Below, piece after piece: positions 1-11,000 of a stretch of DNA of 64,000 bases. A model generated the notes under the pieces. That model was not told the DNA's origin. It made no database searches and saw only the letters and a program-made list of their open reading frames with translations. The stretch's first letter is position 1. Each line of letters starts with the position of its first letter. The position numbers and the translations under genes are program-made. Origin of the DNA: Oikopleura dioica (taxonomy: Eukaryota > Chordata > Appendicularia > Copelata > Oikopleuridae); assembly GCA_907165135.1 (NCBI GenBank), contig OU015569.1:8432501-8496500 (forward strand), written 5' to 3'.

Positions 1-1759
1 GGAACGTCGTGGCGAGCGTTTTGAAGGCGAATGCTGTTGATTCCATCTTTGTGCTCTCCGGCGGACATGTCTCACCAATATTTGTCGGCTGCGAAGAACT
101 CGGAATACGCGTGATCGACACACGAAATGAGTCAAATGCAGTGTTTGCAGCCGATGCGAATGCTCGACTAACCGGCGGCATCGGGGTAGCTGTTGTTACT
201 GCTGGCCCGGGTGTTACCAACACGGTTACAGCGCTGAAAAACGCTCAAATGGCGGGAAGCCCCGTTCTACTTCTCGGTGGCGCTGCGGCGACTTTGCTGA
301 AGGGGAGAGGGGCCCTTCAAGACATCGAGCAACTGGATGTTCTGAGAACTGTGTGCAAGGAAACGTTTACTGTCTCCACTGTGCGCGACATTGTACCAAC
401 ACTACACAGTGCGATTGAATGCGCGATTTCTGGCAATCCTGGACCGGTGTTCGTTGAATTGCCGATCGACACTCTTTACCCGATGGAGATGGCACAAAGT
501 GAGCTAAACCCGCCTACTGGTAATACTGCAGGAGCGAAAGTTGTGAAACTTTTTCTGGACGCTTACATTCACAATCTCTTCACGCGAGGATTCGACAACT
601 CAGCTTCGATGATTACTCCGAGAGCTCTTCCAATTTCAGAAGGGGCCGTAGAGGATGCGAAGTCGTTACTCCTCCAAGCTAAACGGCCTGTCTTCGTTCT
701 TCAATCACAGACAGTTCTTCAACCGTCAAAGCTTCATCATCTCGCTGATCTTCTTGAGAAGACCGGCGCTCCAGTTTTTCTCGGAGGAATGGCCAGAGGA
801 TTATTAGGTGGCGAATCTACTGTTCAATGTCGACACGCACGTGGAAATGCTCTGAAAGAAGCCGATGTAATCTTTTTGTGCGGAGTTCCACCCGATTTTC
901 GTCTTAATTACGGCAGAAACCTCCCAAAATCTGCGAAAATCGTCACAATAAATCGTGACCCTGACGCGTTAAAGCAGAACACTGATCTTTTCTGGAAGCC
1001 GAAGATGGCTGTTAACGCGGACCCAGCTGATTTCATGATTGCTCTCCTTGAGAAATGTCCATCTAATGTCGCACCAGAGTGGCTTGAGACATGCAAAAAT
1101 CGAGACGATGATCGTGACGAAGAAATAGCTGAGAAAGCGTCATCACCCGCGACTGATGGAATTAATCCAATTCATTTGTTTAGGGAGCTTGACTCTATTC
1201 TGCCAGACGATACCATCCTTATCGCCGATGGTGGTGACTTTGTTGGTACTGGTAGCTACATCTTACGTCCTAGAGCTCCTCTTAGCTGGCTTGACCCAGG
1301 TGCTTACGGTACACTCGGTGTTGGAGGTGGATTCGCACTTGGTGCGGCGGCGGCTTTTCCTGATCGTCCAGTTCTTATTGTCTACGGTGATGGGTCCTGC
1401 GGGTATTCCTTGATTGAGGTGGATTCGATCAAACGACTTGGCTTCGATAATATCCACTGTATTATTGGCAACGATGGCCGATGGAATCAAATCCTTCGCG
1501 CTCAGGAACAATTACTCGGTTCTCCAGTTGCTAACATGCTCGAGCGATCGGAATATGAAAAAATTGCCCATGCGTTTGGAGCAGATGGGATCAAACTTGG
1601 GCCGGAGGACAAGGATCTAGCTCTAACTTTCTCAAGTATATAACATTTTCACTTTTTAAACTCATATCGTGATTAGAAATTTTGAAGTCAGGCAAACCGA
1701 CGGTTATCAACGCGCTCCTTGGGTCGACCGATTTCAGAGATGGCTCAATATCAGTGTAA
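1..1759 (+). CDS. ILVBL: ILVBL-like thiamine-diphosphate enzyme (acetolactate synthase-like / 2-hydroxyacyl-CoA lyase), 3' part
   Basis: Thiamine-diphosphate enzyme of the acetolactate synthase/ILVBL group; the vertebrate protein is an ER 2-hydroxyacyl-CoA lyase. The window opens inside the gene, so the N-terminus and any membrane anchor are missing. Visible are the N-terminal Pyr domain with the conserved Glu in [13 protein letters not shown], a central domain with GGMARGLLG, and the C-terminal PP domain with the cofactor motif [11 protein letters not shown] ending in GND. The last exon follows a 41-bp GT-AG intron (1636-1676) and encodes [10 protein letters not shown] before the TAA at 1757-1759, matching the known ILVBL C-terminus. 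No frame break is seen. The family call is strong; the substrate is inferred from homology. HSF begins 148 bp downstream on the same strand. Confidence 0.9.
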
Positions 1760-1907
1760 CTCAAAGTGCGGCACTATTCGACATTATTTGCAGTTCGTTC
1801 AAAGCTTTTAATTCATATAATTTTGTTTTCTGATTCTTCAATTCTTCCTTCTTGATTTCTGATAGAAATTAATTCCTTCTAATTATTTGACGAGCATTTA
1901 TTCAAGA

Positions 1908-3482
1908 ATGACGTCTCGGGTTAACGATTTGCGACAACTGCTTAATGATGCACAGAGACCTGATGGACAGGATCCTGATTACAACCGCAGTGAAAGTCAA
2001 AGTGAGTTTTGATCGGTAACATAGTACCTCATTGTTTGAAATAGATTCTACAGCGAATCCTCCGCCAGCATTTCTGACGAAATTATGGCAGTTAGTCAAT
2101 GAAGGCGATCCAGATCTTGTTGGATGGTCTGAGAGTGGAAAATCCTTCATTGTTAAAGACCAAAATCTCTTCGCAAAGAGAGTCTTGCCCAACTATTTCA
2201 AGCACCAAAAAATGAATAGTTTCGTAAGACAGCTCAACATGTACGGATTCAAAAAGGTAGAGACAACAGCTTTTAGTCGCAAAGTCTATTTATTCCAAAG
2301 GTTCCGAAGATGACCGAAGGCACACTTCACACGGTTGACTACGAAATGATAGAGTTTCAAAATGAACTCTTCGTTCGTGGCAAGCCCGACCTGATCGCCA
2401 AGATACGACGAAAGGACGCAAAGCCTCGTCCTATGGTCACTCAGGTACATTCCTTGATAGATATGTGACAAGTAACTCTAATTCAGAATAAACACGTAAC
2501 GGACCTCTTGGAGGATCTTCAAGATCAACAGCGACAGACCCACCGTGACTTCGAGCGCTTGAAGGAGAAAAATTCTGACCTCTGGCGACAGGTTTCCACT
2601 CTGCGTAAGAAACATGATAAGCAGCAGGATACCGTAAATCGGCTCATAAGCTTCATGATTCACTACATCCAGCAGAGTCCGGTAAGTCCCGGTGGCAATC
2701 ACCAGAACTTTCCTCAAGTCCAATCAAACAAACAGGTGCCTCAAATAGAACATGAAAAGGTACAGTGATTACATTTACATCTCGCATGGATGAAAGCAAC
2801 TTCTTACCCTATAAATTTCAAGAAGATTGCTTTCATCGCACTCATTTATTGTTAATTAAAGACCACAGTGCATGTTTTCCGTAATTTAAAGAATGCTCAT
2901 AACCCTTCTTTCAGTCAAATCAACTACAACTTGGTCAGAAACGGAGCGCTCTTGCACTCACCAATGGCGCCAGCGATGGAAACGAAGGACCGTACAAAAT
3001 GGTCCGCTCAAACGATTACGTTACTGAGTCAATCCCGAAAATAGCTCCTGAATCTCCATTGACAAGTGCTCTCCGATCCACGCGTGGCCCTGTTTCGCTC
3101 GAAGATGACGATTACGGAAATTCTAACACCTATTTTCTGAAAGCTTCATCTGGTGATTTATCTTTTCTTGACGAAATATAATAACATTTCTTTACAAAAT
3201 ACAGAAAACGCTATCATGAGTTCTGATCCAAACGCACCTGAAATCCAAGAAATCATTTCCGATAAGCCAACGCATTACAATCTCGAGTTGGTTGACTCTC
3301 CTTCCACGTCGGGCAACTTCGACCAGAACGGAGACCCCATCAAGGACATTGAAGGGTCAATCCAACGTCAGGAGACTACTCTGTCGAACATTATCACCAA
3401 CATTATGAGCGAAGGGCAGCAGGGCGACAGTTTCTCCTTCGATGCCTCTGAGATGAACTTCGATGATTTCGCAGCTGGCTAA
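1908..3482 (+). CDS. HSF1: Heat shock transcription factor
   Basis: Nuclear activator of heat-shock genes; it trimerises and binds nGAAn elements. Exons: 1908-2001, 2045-2256, 2301-2444, 2487-2681, 2736-2759, 2915-3152, 3205-3482; all junctions keep frame. An HSF DNA-binding domain follows a short N-terminus, with [38 protein letters not shown] and a wing region after a 44-bp intron. A coiled-coil HR-A/B trimerisation region (about residues 135-195) follows, then a [10 protein letters not shown] stretch and an acidic, Phe/Asp-rich C-terminus ([15 protein letters not shown]) that looks like an activation domain. The ATG lies one base after TTCAAG, a likely trans-splice acceptor. The 54-bp intron at 2682-2735 is a multiple of three without stops, so retention would stay in frame. 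Which vertebrate HSF it matches best was not tested. Confidence 0.93.
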
Positions 3483-3932
3483 GTATCTGTCGAAGGTTAG
3501 AATCCAATTAATTTGAAGAGATCTTCAGTATCACTTTCAGTGTTTGCAGGAAGAGTTCGAATGATCGCGAGTCAAGAATGCTTCAATCTTCACTGTCCTG
3601 TCATCCCTGACGTCTATTTCAGACCTTTTTATGGCTGTACAAAAATCAATTCATTTGGGTATCTTATTGCTAGATAGAGTACTCCCCGATTAACGGATAT
3701 TATAATGTACTGTGAAATATTTTATAAAAAAAAAAACTGCTGAACATCTCCATCGTAATAACCTAAACTATTTCATGATTCAATAAATTCTCCTTCACAT
3801 AAAATCAAATTACTCGTATGTCTATGCATAAACCTCAAAAGCTTTGATTTTCAACATTATATACAGTCTATTCGTTAAGTTAAAGTCAGCACGCATTCAA
3901 TAAAATTAGTTTAGAATTTTGTTTAAGTCGCG
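3483..3932. other. Intergenic, HSF to SNRPF
   Basis: No coding sequence seen. It contains an A-rich run near 3727-3737 and a poly(A) signal AATAAA at 3782-3787 that probably ends the HSF transcript. Confidence 0.6.
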
Positions 3933-4277
3933 ATGGCGGCTGTTGCTCCAGTAAATCCAAAGCCTTTCTTGAATTCTCTCACTGGTAAACCGGTTCAGGT
4001 TAAGCTCAAGTGGGGGATGGAATACAAGGTAATTGCATTCACCATTCGAAATACGGATTTTTCAGGGGTACCTCATGGCCGTTGATGGCTACATGAATCT
4101 GCAATTAGGAAACTCCGAGGAATACATCGACGGTGCTCTTGCGGGCCACCTCGGCGAGATTCTCATCCGATGTAACAATGTTCTCTACATCAGAGGTCGA
4201 ATATTTATATCTTCTCTTAAGTTGACGTTGTTTAAGGTGTCGACGAAGAAGCCGAAGAAGGAGAAAGCAAGGAATAG
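3933..4277 (+). CDS. SNRPF: Small nuclear ribonucleoprotein F (Sm protein F)
   Basis: Core Sm-ring protein of U1, U2, U4 and U5 snRNPs. Exons 3933-4028, 4066-4195 and 4237-4277, with introns of 37 and 41 bp, give an 88-aa protein, close to the usual length of SmF. Sm1 motif residues are visible in [20 protein letters not shown] and Sm2 in [15 protein letters not shown]; the tail is acidic ([11 protein letters not shown]) as in other SmF proteins. The ATG follows TTTAAG by five bases, which fits a trans-splice acceptor. SUGCT follows 128 bp downstream on the same strand. Confidence 0.97.
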
Positions 4278-4405
4278 ACGTTTTTTGGAAGCAATTGAAT
4301 CAAAATTTTGTCCACGTTGCCCGGGGGTAGCCACTCTAGGGAGCGTTATCTTGTGCAAAATTAAATACTGCCTCTGAACCTTCGTTGATCACAAGACATT
4401 TAGAA

Positions 4406-5728
4406 ATGAGCGTCTTTCGGCCCCTAGCAGGCAGACGGATCGTCGACCTTACAAGAGTTCTTGCCGGGCCATTCTGTACTCAACTTCTTGGTGATTGGGG
4501 AGCTGATGTGATCAAAGTCGAGCAACCAGGTAAGAATCTACGTATGCTCTTGAAAATTATCTACTGAATAGATCAGGAACTGGCGATGATACAAGACATT
4601 GGGGTCCACCATTCGATCAAGAGGGTACCGCGATCTATTTTCACTCAATAAATCGAAACAAGAAAAGCCTTGCTGTTGATTTTCGCCGGAAAGAAGGACT
4701 GAGAATAATCGAGAAACTCGTTGCCGACTCTGACGTTTTCGTAGAAAACTATATTCCTGGCAAGCTTGCGGAGTACGGTCTCGGCTATGAGGACCTGAAA
4801 AGCATCAATCCGAAGATAGTTTACGCAAGTCTATCTGGATTCGGACAGCAATCCACGAGGGCTGGTTATGATGTGATTGTTGCATCAGTTGGCGGTCTTA
4901 TGTCAATCACTGGCGATGCTGATGGACCTCCTGCTCGAGTCGGAGTAGCCGTAACTGATTTATTCACTGGCTCTTTGATGTCCAACGCCATCCTCGCAGC
5001 CCTTCATCACGTCGAGAGCAATAATGAGGCCGTTTGGGTGCAGTCTTCTCTTTTGCAATCACAAGCAGCGATGCTCAGTCATATTGGTGCCAACTTCCTC
5101 ACAGCTGGAATTGATGGCAAACGATATGGAACTGCTCACCCTAGTTTAGGTTTCATTGCCGATCCGTCACTTTTAACTCAATTGTTTAGTTCCTTATCAA
5201 TCCTTTCCCACAAAAGATGGTAAATACATAACTGTGGGAGCAGGGAATAATCGCCACTTCGAAGAGATTTGTGACGTTATGGCGATTCCAGGTACTTATT
5301 GTCGCTTTGCGCATATCAATTATTGTTTCAGAACTTTCAGTTGATACGCGCTTTAATTCTACGGGAAACCGTGTTATCAATCGACAGCCACTGATTAAAC
5401 TTCTGTCGGATCGCTTCTCTAAAAAGACACGCGAAGAATGGGAAACATTGTTCGAAAAAATAATGTCAAATTTCCGTGGGGCGGTGTTAACTCCATTGCA
5501 GAAGCATTTACTCTTCCAGAAGTAGCCGATTTAACACTATCATTTGATCGCGAGGGCGGTGAGAGAATTACAGTTCCAGGGACACCAGTGACTTTTGACA
5601 AAGAACTTATCCCACCATCACCTGTACCACGCCTTGGTGAACATTCTTCCTCTGTTGTTGCCTCCCTTGGCTATACTGAGAAAGAGATTTCTGAGCTCGT
5701 TAAAAACTCTATAATTCAACAAGGATAA
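4406..5728 (+). CDS. SUGCT: Succinyl-CoA:glutarate CoA-transferase-like (CaiB/BaiF family), one apparent frame break
   Basis: Class III CoA-transferase; the vertebrate relative is mitochondrial and moves CoA from succinyl-CoA to glutarate. Exons 4406-4529, 4577-5149, 5190-5291 and 5332-5728 use introns of 40-47 bp. Visible motifs are [10 protein letters not shown] near the N-terminus, [11 protein letters not shown], the region [13 protein letters not shown] holding the expected catalytic Asp, and a C-terminal VPGTPV segment. Reading breaks at the six-A run 5455-5460: upstream sequence is in one frame, and the conserved FPWGGVN region that follows is in the next. One extra A restores continuity, so an assembly homopolymer error is likelier than a dead gene, although a real frameshift is not excluded. 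The ATG lies two bases after ACATTTAG, a likely trans-splice acceptor. Confidence 0.88.
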
Positions 5729-5855
5729 CTTTGTGCTTTTAACAAAATTCTGAATATTATATTCGTTTTTATCAGTGTCACTTTGACACTAGAGTATAAC
5801 ATTAGTCAATTGCACTAAAATTAATAAAACCTTTTATTTTTAGAATTTAGTCGAA

Positions 5856-6364
5856 ATGGGAAACATTCTTCAGTCACCAACAGAATCATTCAAAATCTTA
5901 GCGAACGAATACACTGCCTTCGAACGTATGTTCCAGCATTTTTTGTCAAGATATAACGATGAACTTTAGAAATGTGGCTCCGCACATTTTATGCTGTCGC
6001 CTTGAGCTCAATAGGAATGCATATATTTGCCGTTATCACCTGTCTCTTTACTCTAATGAAGCACAGTAAAGGGAGATGGTACTCCATTCTTCTGATAATA
6101 AACGCGGTTCTCTTTCCTCTTATTGTTGGCTTAATAAGTTCAGGTATGCCATAAATTAGATTGATGACCTTGGAAAGAGTATTTTATTTAGCCATAATCG
6201 CGGGAGTTTATTTCGTCCTTGACTGGTCTATGGAGTCATTTGTAGTCATCATCTGGGGAATGGGACAGGTAAATTCAGTCTTACGATATCAATTTTTCAC
6301 CTTTGTCTTTCAGACTATTCTCCTTTTCATCATGTCCATGTGCAGACTGTTATGCACACTGTGA
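5856..6364 (+). CDS. TMEM170A: TMEM170 family membrane protein
   Basis: Three-pass ER/nuclear-envelope membrane protein; vertebrate TMEM170A helps shape ER sheets and nuclear envelope. Exons 5856-5925, 5970-6143, 6192-6268 and 6314-6364, introns 44-48 bp, give about 123 aa. A short cytosolic N-terminus precedes MW followed by a TM helix containing VALSSIGMHIFA, then a KGRWYS loop. A second helix leads into SSAIIAGVYF, and GMGQTILLFIMSMCRLL forms the third. The order and the W...SS...H and GQT...R..CTL spacing match TMEM170. The ATG is five bases after an AG in a U-rich context. It ends the HSF-SNRPF-SUGCT-TMEM170 same-strand run. Orthology to 170A versus 170B is not decided. Confidence 0.85.
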
Positions 6365-6824
6365 AAGCTTGTGAATACAGTGCCATTTGTATATTCGTCG
6401 CCAATATGTTCAATCACGTGTAAATTGAAATTATGCTCACTGCCAGCTAAAACCAACATGTCCTATCTGCATATAAATAAAATTTTATACTTACCAAGCT
6501 ACGTTTCAAAAAATTCTAACCCGCATCGACGAATAATAACGAGTGGGTTACTTTGTTAAATTGTTGTTATTAGCAGGATCCAATAAGTACTCATGTTGTA
6601 TAGTAATTACTCGAAATCCCTTTTATGTGCTAATAATTTGCCAATATACACGTGCCATAAAAATCTTTGTGGCCTTGCATTGCTATCCCAAATGGGAAAA
6701 TATGTTCCTATCCAAACAAGACGAAGTATCCGCACTTAATCCGTAGGCGAGTTGTCTAAATGTTTGTCTAATTGAATTGTCACGGCTGATGTAAGTGCTC
6801 TTGCATCCGAAACTCCATTCAGAG
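6365..6824. other. Intergenic after TMEM170
   Basis: An AATAAA at 6476-6481 probably ends TMEM170. Two open frames of about 60 codons here lack splice partners or recognisable content and are not called. Confidence 0.5.
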
Positions 6825-7907
6825 ATGAATGAACTATTTTGCCAGGATCTTCCCTCAGTCAGAAGAAGAGTAAAAGAGCAGGTCTGAGCAGCTTTATTTT
6901 CGACTGTTCAGCATCCTAAATCTAGTATTTACGAAGACACACTACGAATTTCTCAAAACTTCAAGAATTCCGGAACTTAACTATTCAAGATGCCAGAAGA
7001 CTATCGGACTCGGATGTTTTTCGTACGTATTTAATACGATAATATCAGACCCCCTTGCAGTTATTTCCATGGTTATCATACAATAATCGTAAATACGCAA
7101 AAATAATTATTTTGCATCGAAGCTCCTTTTTTGCAAAAAATAAATCAATGATTTCTCATTATTAACCAAGACATAATTTAACGAAAAGCTAAACTAGAGA
7201 TTTAGCGGATAGAACACATTTACTAACATTGAAATAGAGAGGCCGGAAGCAAAAGCGTGGCTTGAAGAGTTCGGATTCAAAAAGGGATCGTTTATCGAAC
7301 GAAAGAAACAGTCAATAGGTTCCACTTCTTCGGCGTCGTCTTCTGACAGATGGTCGTTTGAAGAGATTGACAAAACAGTACTACCATTGGGTGTTGGAAT
7401 CAGATCTACGTTAGGTAAGATTCTTACCAATTCGTAACTTTCGAGTCGAAAGACAGTCACGAAAAGCATAGTGCGTATTCTCAGGGACACTGCGAAGCCA
7501 CAAAGAGATATTTGTATTTGTTTATCATTCTGATAATGACATTTTGTTGAATGAGAATCAGATAGTGTCAGATCTCGCTCGGCATTTCCAGTCGGGCATT
7601 ATTCCAAAGTGCTCGTTCAGAAAAGCACATAATGCATTGGGATTGACGTAATTTAAAAAGTGAGTTACATCTTGTTCAGACGGAAAGCATACAATCACCC
7701 ATGTCCAGCCGGGCTCGCCGGCGCACCTTTCTGGAATGAAGAAGAATGATAAAATACTAAAAGTCAATGGTATTCACACATCTGAACTGGCGAATTATCA
7801 ATTAGTGAAGGTAGAATATCATTTTGGCCTCATTATCTTAATATTATGTCAAGATGCTGAGTATGAACTGTGGCGGAATGCAAATACACGTTGAGTCTGA
7901 TATTTAA
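6825..7907 (+). CDS. Small protein with C-terminal PDZ domain, otherwise unrecognised
   Basis: Six exons give one continuous frame of 223 codons: 6825-6881, 6926-7022, 7238-7414, 7485-7640, 7680-7810, 7854-7907. The C-terminal part reads as a PDZ domain: HTITHVQPGSPAHLSGM, KKNDKILKVNGIHTSEL, and a last helix and strand ending QIHVESDI. Upstream are an Arg/Leu-rich N-terminus, a Ser-rich linker and a possible beta-rich region around EIFVFVYHSDNDILL. I do not recognise the full architecture. The exon 4/5 junction keeps frame only with a GA-AG intron (7641-7679). The GT at 7648 would leave the downstream PDZ frame wrong, although the sequence around it reads ALGLT, like a PDZ carboxylate loop. 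An AATAAA near 7935 follows the stop. Likely a scaffold or adaptor protein. Confidence 0.6.
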
Positions 7908-8079
7908 CTGTAATAATCGACCCTCAAATCATGTAAATAAAAGTAAAAATTCGGATTTAGAAGCTGTTGACTTCAGCATTTGTTTCTTGAGATGCACCGT
8001 TCATCGAAGACAGTCGATAAAAGAGGAAACAACTTATATTTACAAATGTACAGAATAGATGTTTTATACAGTAGGGCCT

Positions 8080-11000
8080 TCAATCAAAAAGTCGCGAGAA
8101 AACGCTCTGTTTGACGGGAAAAATATCTTTACGCTCACGCAGCATTTCTTCGAGTAGCTCTTTTCGAAAAAATATATTAATGTCTAAGATGATTTTACTC
8201 TACCTGGGCTCATTTGTTGAGGGTGAACGTCTTCTGGATCCGGAGTAAGAAAACGTGGAGACTCACACTTGAGCACAGTGATCCCATCCTTCTTCATTAA
8301 AAAGTTGTTTGCAGGAGAGATTCCTTTTTGAAGCAAAACACGCTGCAATTCATCGTAGATGTCTACCGCATCTTTTGTAGATCTTCGGCGTCTTCGTCTG
8401 CCATTTTCGAAATGATCTCTTAGAGCATTATTGTACATTTTTGTCTCGGAAACAAGGCTCTCTAGCTCTCGAAGGCGATTTTCAGGCAATTCTAAATCAA
8501 AGTCAAAAAGAGCTTTTTTAACAATCATACTCTCTGCGTTTTCTTTCTCCAGCTTTGTGCGAATATTGTCTGGAACTCTTCGTCTGTGTCCATTAACCCA
8601 AACGTATTCCGAATACTTCTTTGGCCGGTTGATTGATTGCAAGGCTTCCTTTGCCCACCGAGGAAGAGTTGATGTGTAACGCCACCACATTGGCGTTGTT
8701 GTTGTTGGGACTCGCGTCGTCGTTGTTGTCTGTACTGTTGGCAGCAGTTCTGTCTCAAGTTTTCTTGCAAAAAGTTACTTATACGTTGAACTTGATATGA
8801 GTATACCTTGGAATACGCCTGGGCTGCACCTTTCCCCAAAGAGAGTCAACCGAGCCCGCTTTGGCTCCGAATGGAACGCTTTCGCCGACAATATTGTTGC
8901 TATCGCCAGATTTTTTTACATTCAATGGATTAGAGTGTAAACCAGACAGAATCGCTTCAAGAGGATCGATTTTCTTTCCAACCTTTGTGACACTTGTATC
9001 TTCAAGCATCTGACGAAGATCTTTTTCATCCCACTCGATTGGAGACTTGATAGACTGGGCCTTTTCGTAAGAGTTGGGCGTAGTCCTTTTAGTAGAAGGT
9101 TTCGCTTTCTTCTGGAAATTCTTTCGGGGAGTAGTTGGGGAGCTCTTCGCACTGCCGGATTTTAGTTGAGTATACCTGGTGAGAAGATCGGCAGCAGTTG
9201 TTTTCTTTTCGATCGGTTTTTTAGTTATTTGGTTTCTGGCTGGAATTGGGTTTTCTTTGCGAGCAAACGAGTTGTAATTCGATGCGAGGACTTTCGGTTT
9301 ATGAGTTGTGGGAGGTTTTACGGTAGTTTTTGAGGCTTTAGCGGACTTATTTCTTTTAATTGGATTCAGCCACATATTTCCAACGCTTAGATTTCTTATA
9401 GAGCGGGTTGTTTTCGGGGCCGTGGTAGATGCTACTTTAGGAGCGGGGGAAGTAGCGGGTTTAGGAGGTGTGTATACAGAAAAAAGGGACTTTTTGTTTT
9501 GCGAAAAGCCGCCCCAAAAGTTTGATGGTGGTTTATATTGATAACTATCGTTATTTGAGCTAGACGATTTTATTTGTACTTCAGGGGTATACTTAGGGAA
9601 GCTATTTATAGTCCTGGTGGAAGCGATTCGACGGTTTTCTTCAAATTTGCCAACGAATTTATTTGAACTGAATTTGTTGCAAACGTCCACTCTCGAGCAA
9701 GTCTTGCAATCTCCCATCTTCAGAGCAGTCTAGTTAATCTTTTAGTTTTTTGCGCATAGAAAGTTATAATTACAGTTACTGGACCACTAAGTCTCGAAGG
9801 AAGCCTTTCACCCTCGCGCCAAGAGTAAGATCGTCTAAATACAAATTTGATAAATTCTCCTGAAAGAATATTTTTACCTATATCTTCGAACTGGTGTAGC
9901 TTTATTTTGAGCTGGAACTCGTCCCCGGAAGCACCCAATAAAATAAGGATAATCGGCAGTAACATGGTATCGATAGTCGTGCCCATGCCATTTCCCGTGG
10001 CACTCATCCAGGTCCTTAATGAATGCTTAAAAACAGCTGCGCTATTTTGAGAAATTTTATTCTAGACTTAAAAAAGGCTCAAGAACTCTCAATGAAAACT
10101 CATAAGTTATAAAGGATCATTTCACGTGAATTCACCTTTGAAGTCAATTGTGCTCCATCATCATCAATTGGCCCGTAAATAGGAAACCCATCGAGAGCGA
10201 CACCGAGGATGCCCGATCGCGTGCCGAAGGAGCACTGCTCCAAACATTTTGGATAGATGTGGTACCTGAATCCGCTTTAGTTGAAAGCGTGTGCTTAGAC
10301 AACTCACCGGTAGATCCCTTCTTTGTCTGCAAGTCCATTGCACGTATCCATCTTCGACAAATTGGAAATTGCGGCATCGCAGCAAGCCATGGTTTGCGAA
10401 TTGTAGATCGGAACTCCATTTAGCGCCAATCCAACCATTCCTTGACCTGCCAAAGGTTCAAAAAATTTTACAAACTCGGAGAAAAATTTTCCTGCCGATT
10501 TCTGCCCCAGGAGGAAGTTCTCGCTAGCGGTGTGTAAATTTTTGAACCATTCCTGCACATTCTGGTTCCTAATCGAAATCTCAGAAAACATTCTTTCTGT
10601 TTATTTAGCCACACGGGCAAAATATGACTAGAACACGTTTCAATAGCATTTAAAATTTGTTCCAAAATACAGTAGCTGCGTAAGCTTATATTTAGCAACT
10701 AAAGATTATATTCGGAAGTAAAAAGTTTTAAACCCTAAATCTCTGCTTTCATGCAGCTGTTGTCAAAATAGTAGATTAAGGTGTTGCTTTTATCTCGGGC
10801 TATTAATTGAATAGAACTCGCTTTGTGGCCTTCTAACTCTTGCCCTTATCGTCCCCTTTGTGGGCAATTTGAAATGACAAGACGTGGCAGAGGACGAAAG
10901 ATTTGGATAACCCAGCGACACCTGGCTAAGAGCTTTCTTGCCAGTTCAACAAATCTACCTTAGATGCGCTATTAAGTATTCTAGGCTTCTGTCTATTTTG

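Noticed and set aside
9720-10007. Minus-strand frame starting MSATGNGMGTTIDTMLLPII, like a signal peptide
   Set aside because: It is another frame of YHYH exons 5 and 6; the overlapping frame codes DLDECHGKWHG and the YHYH end, which is far better supported.
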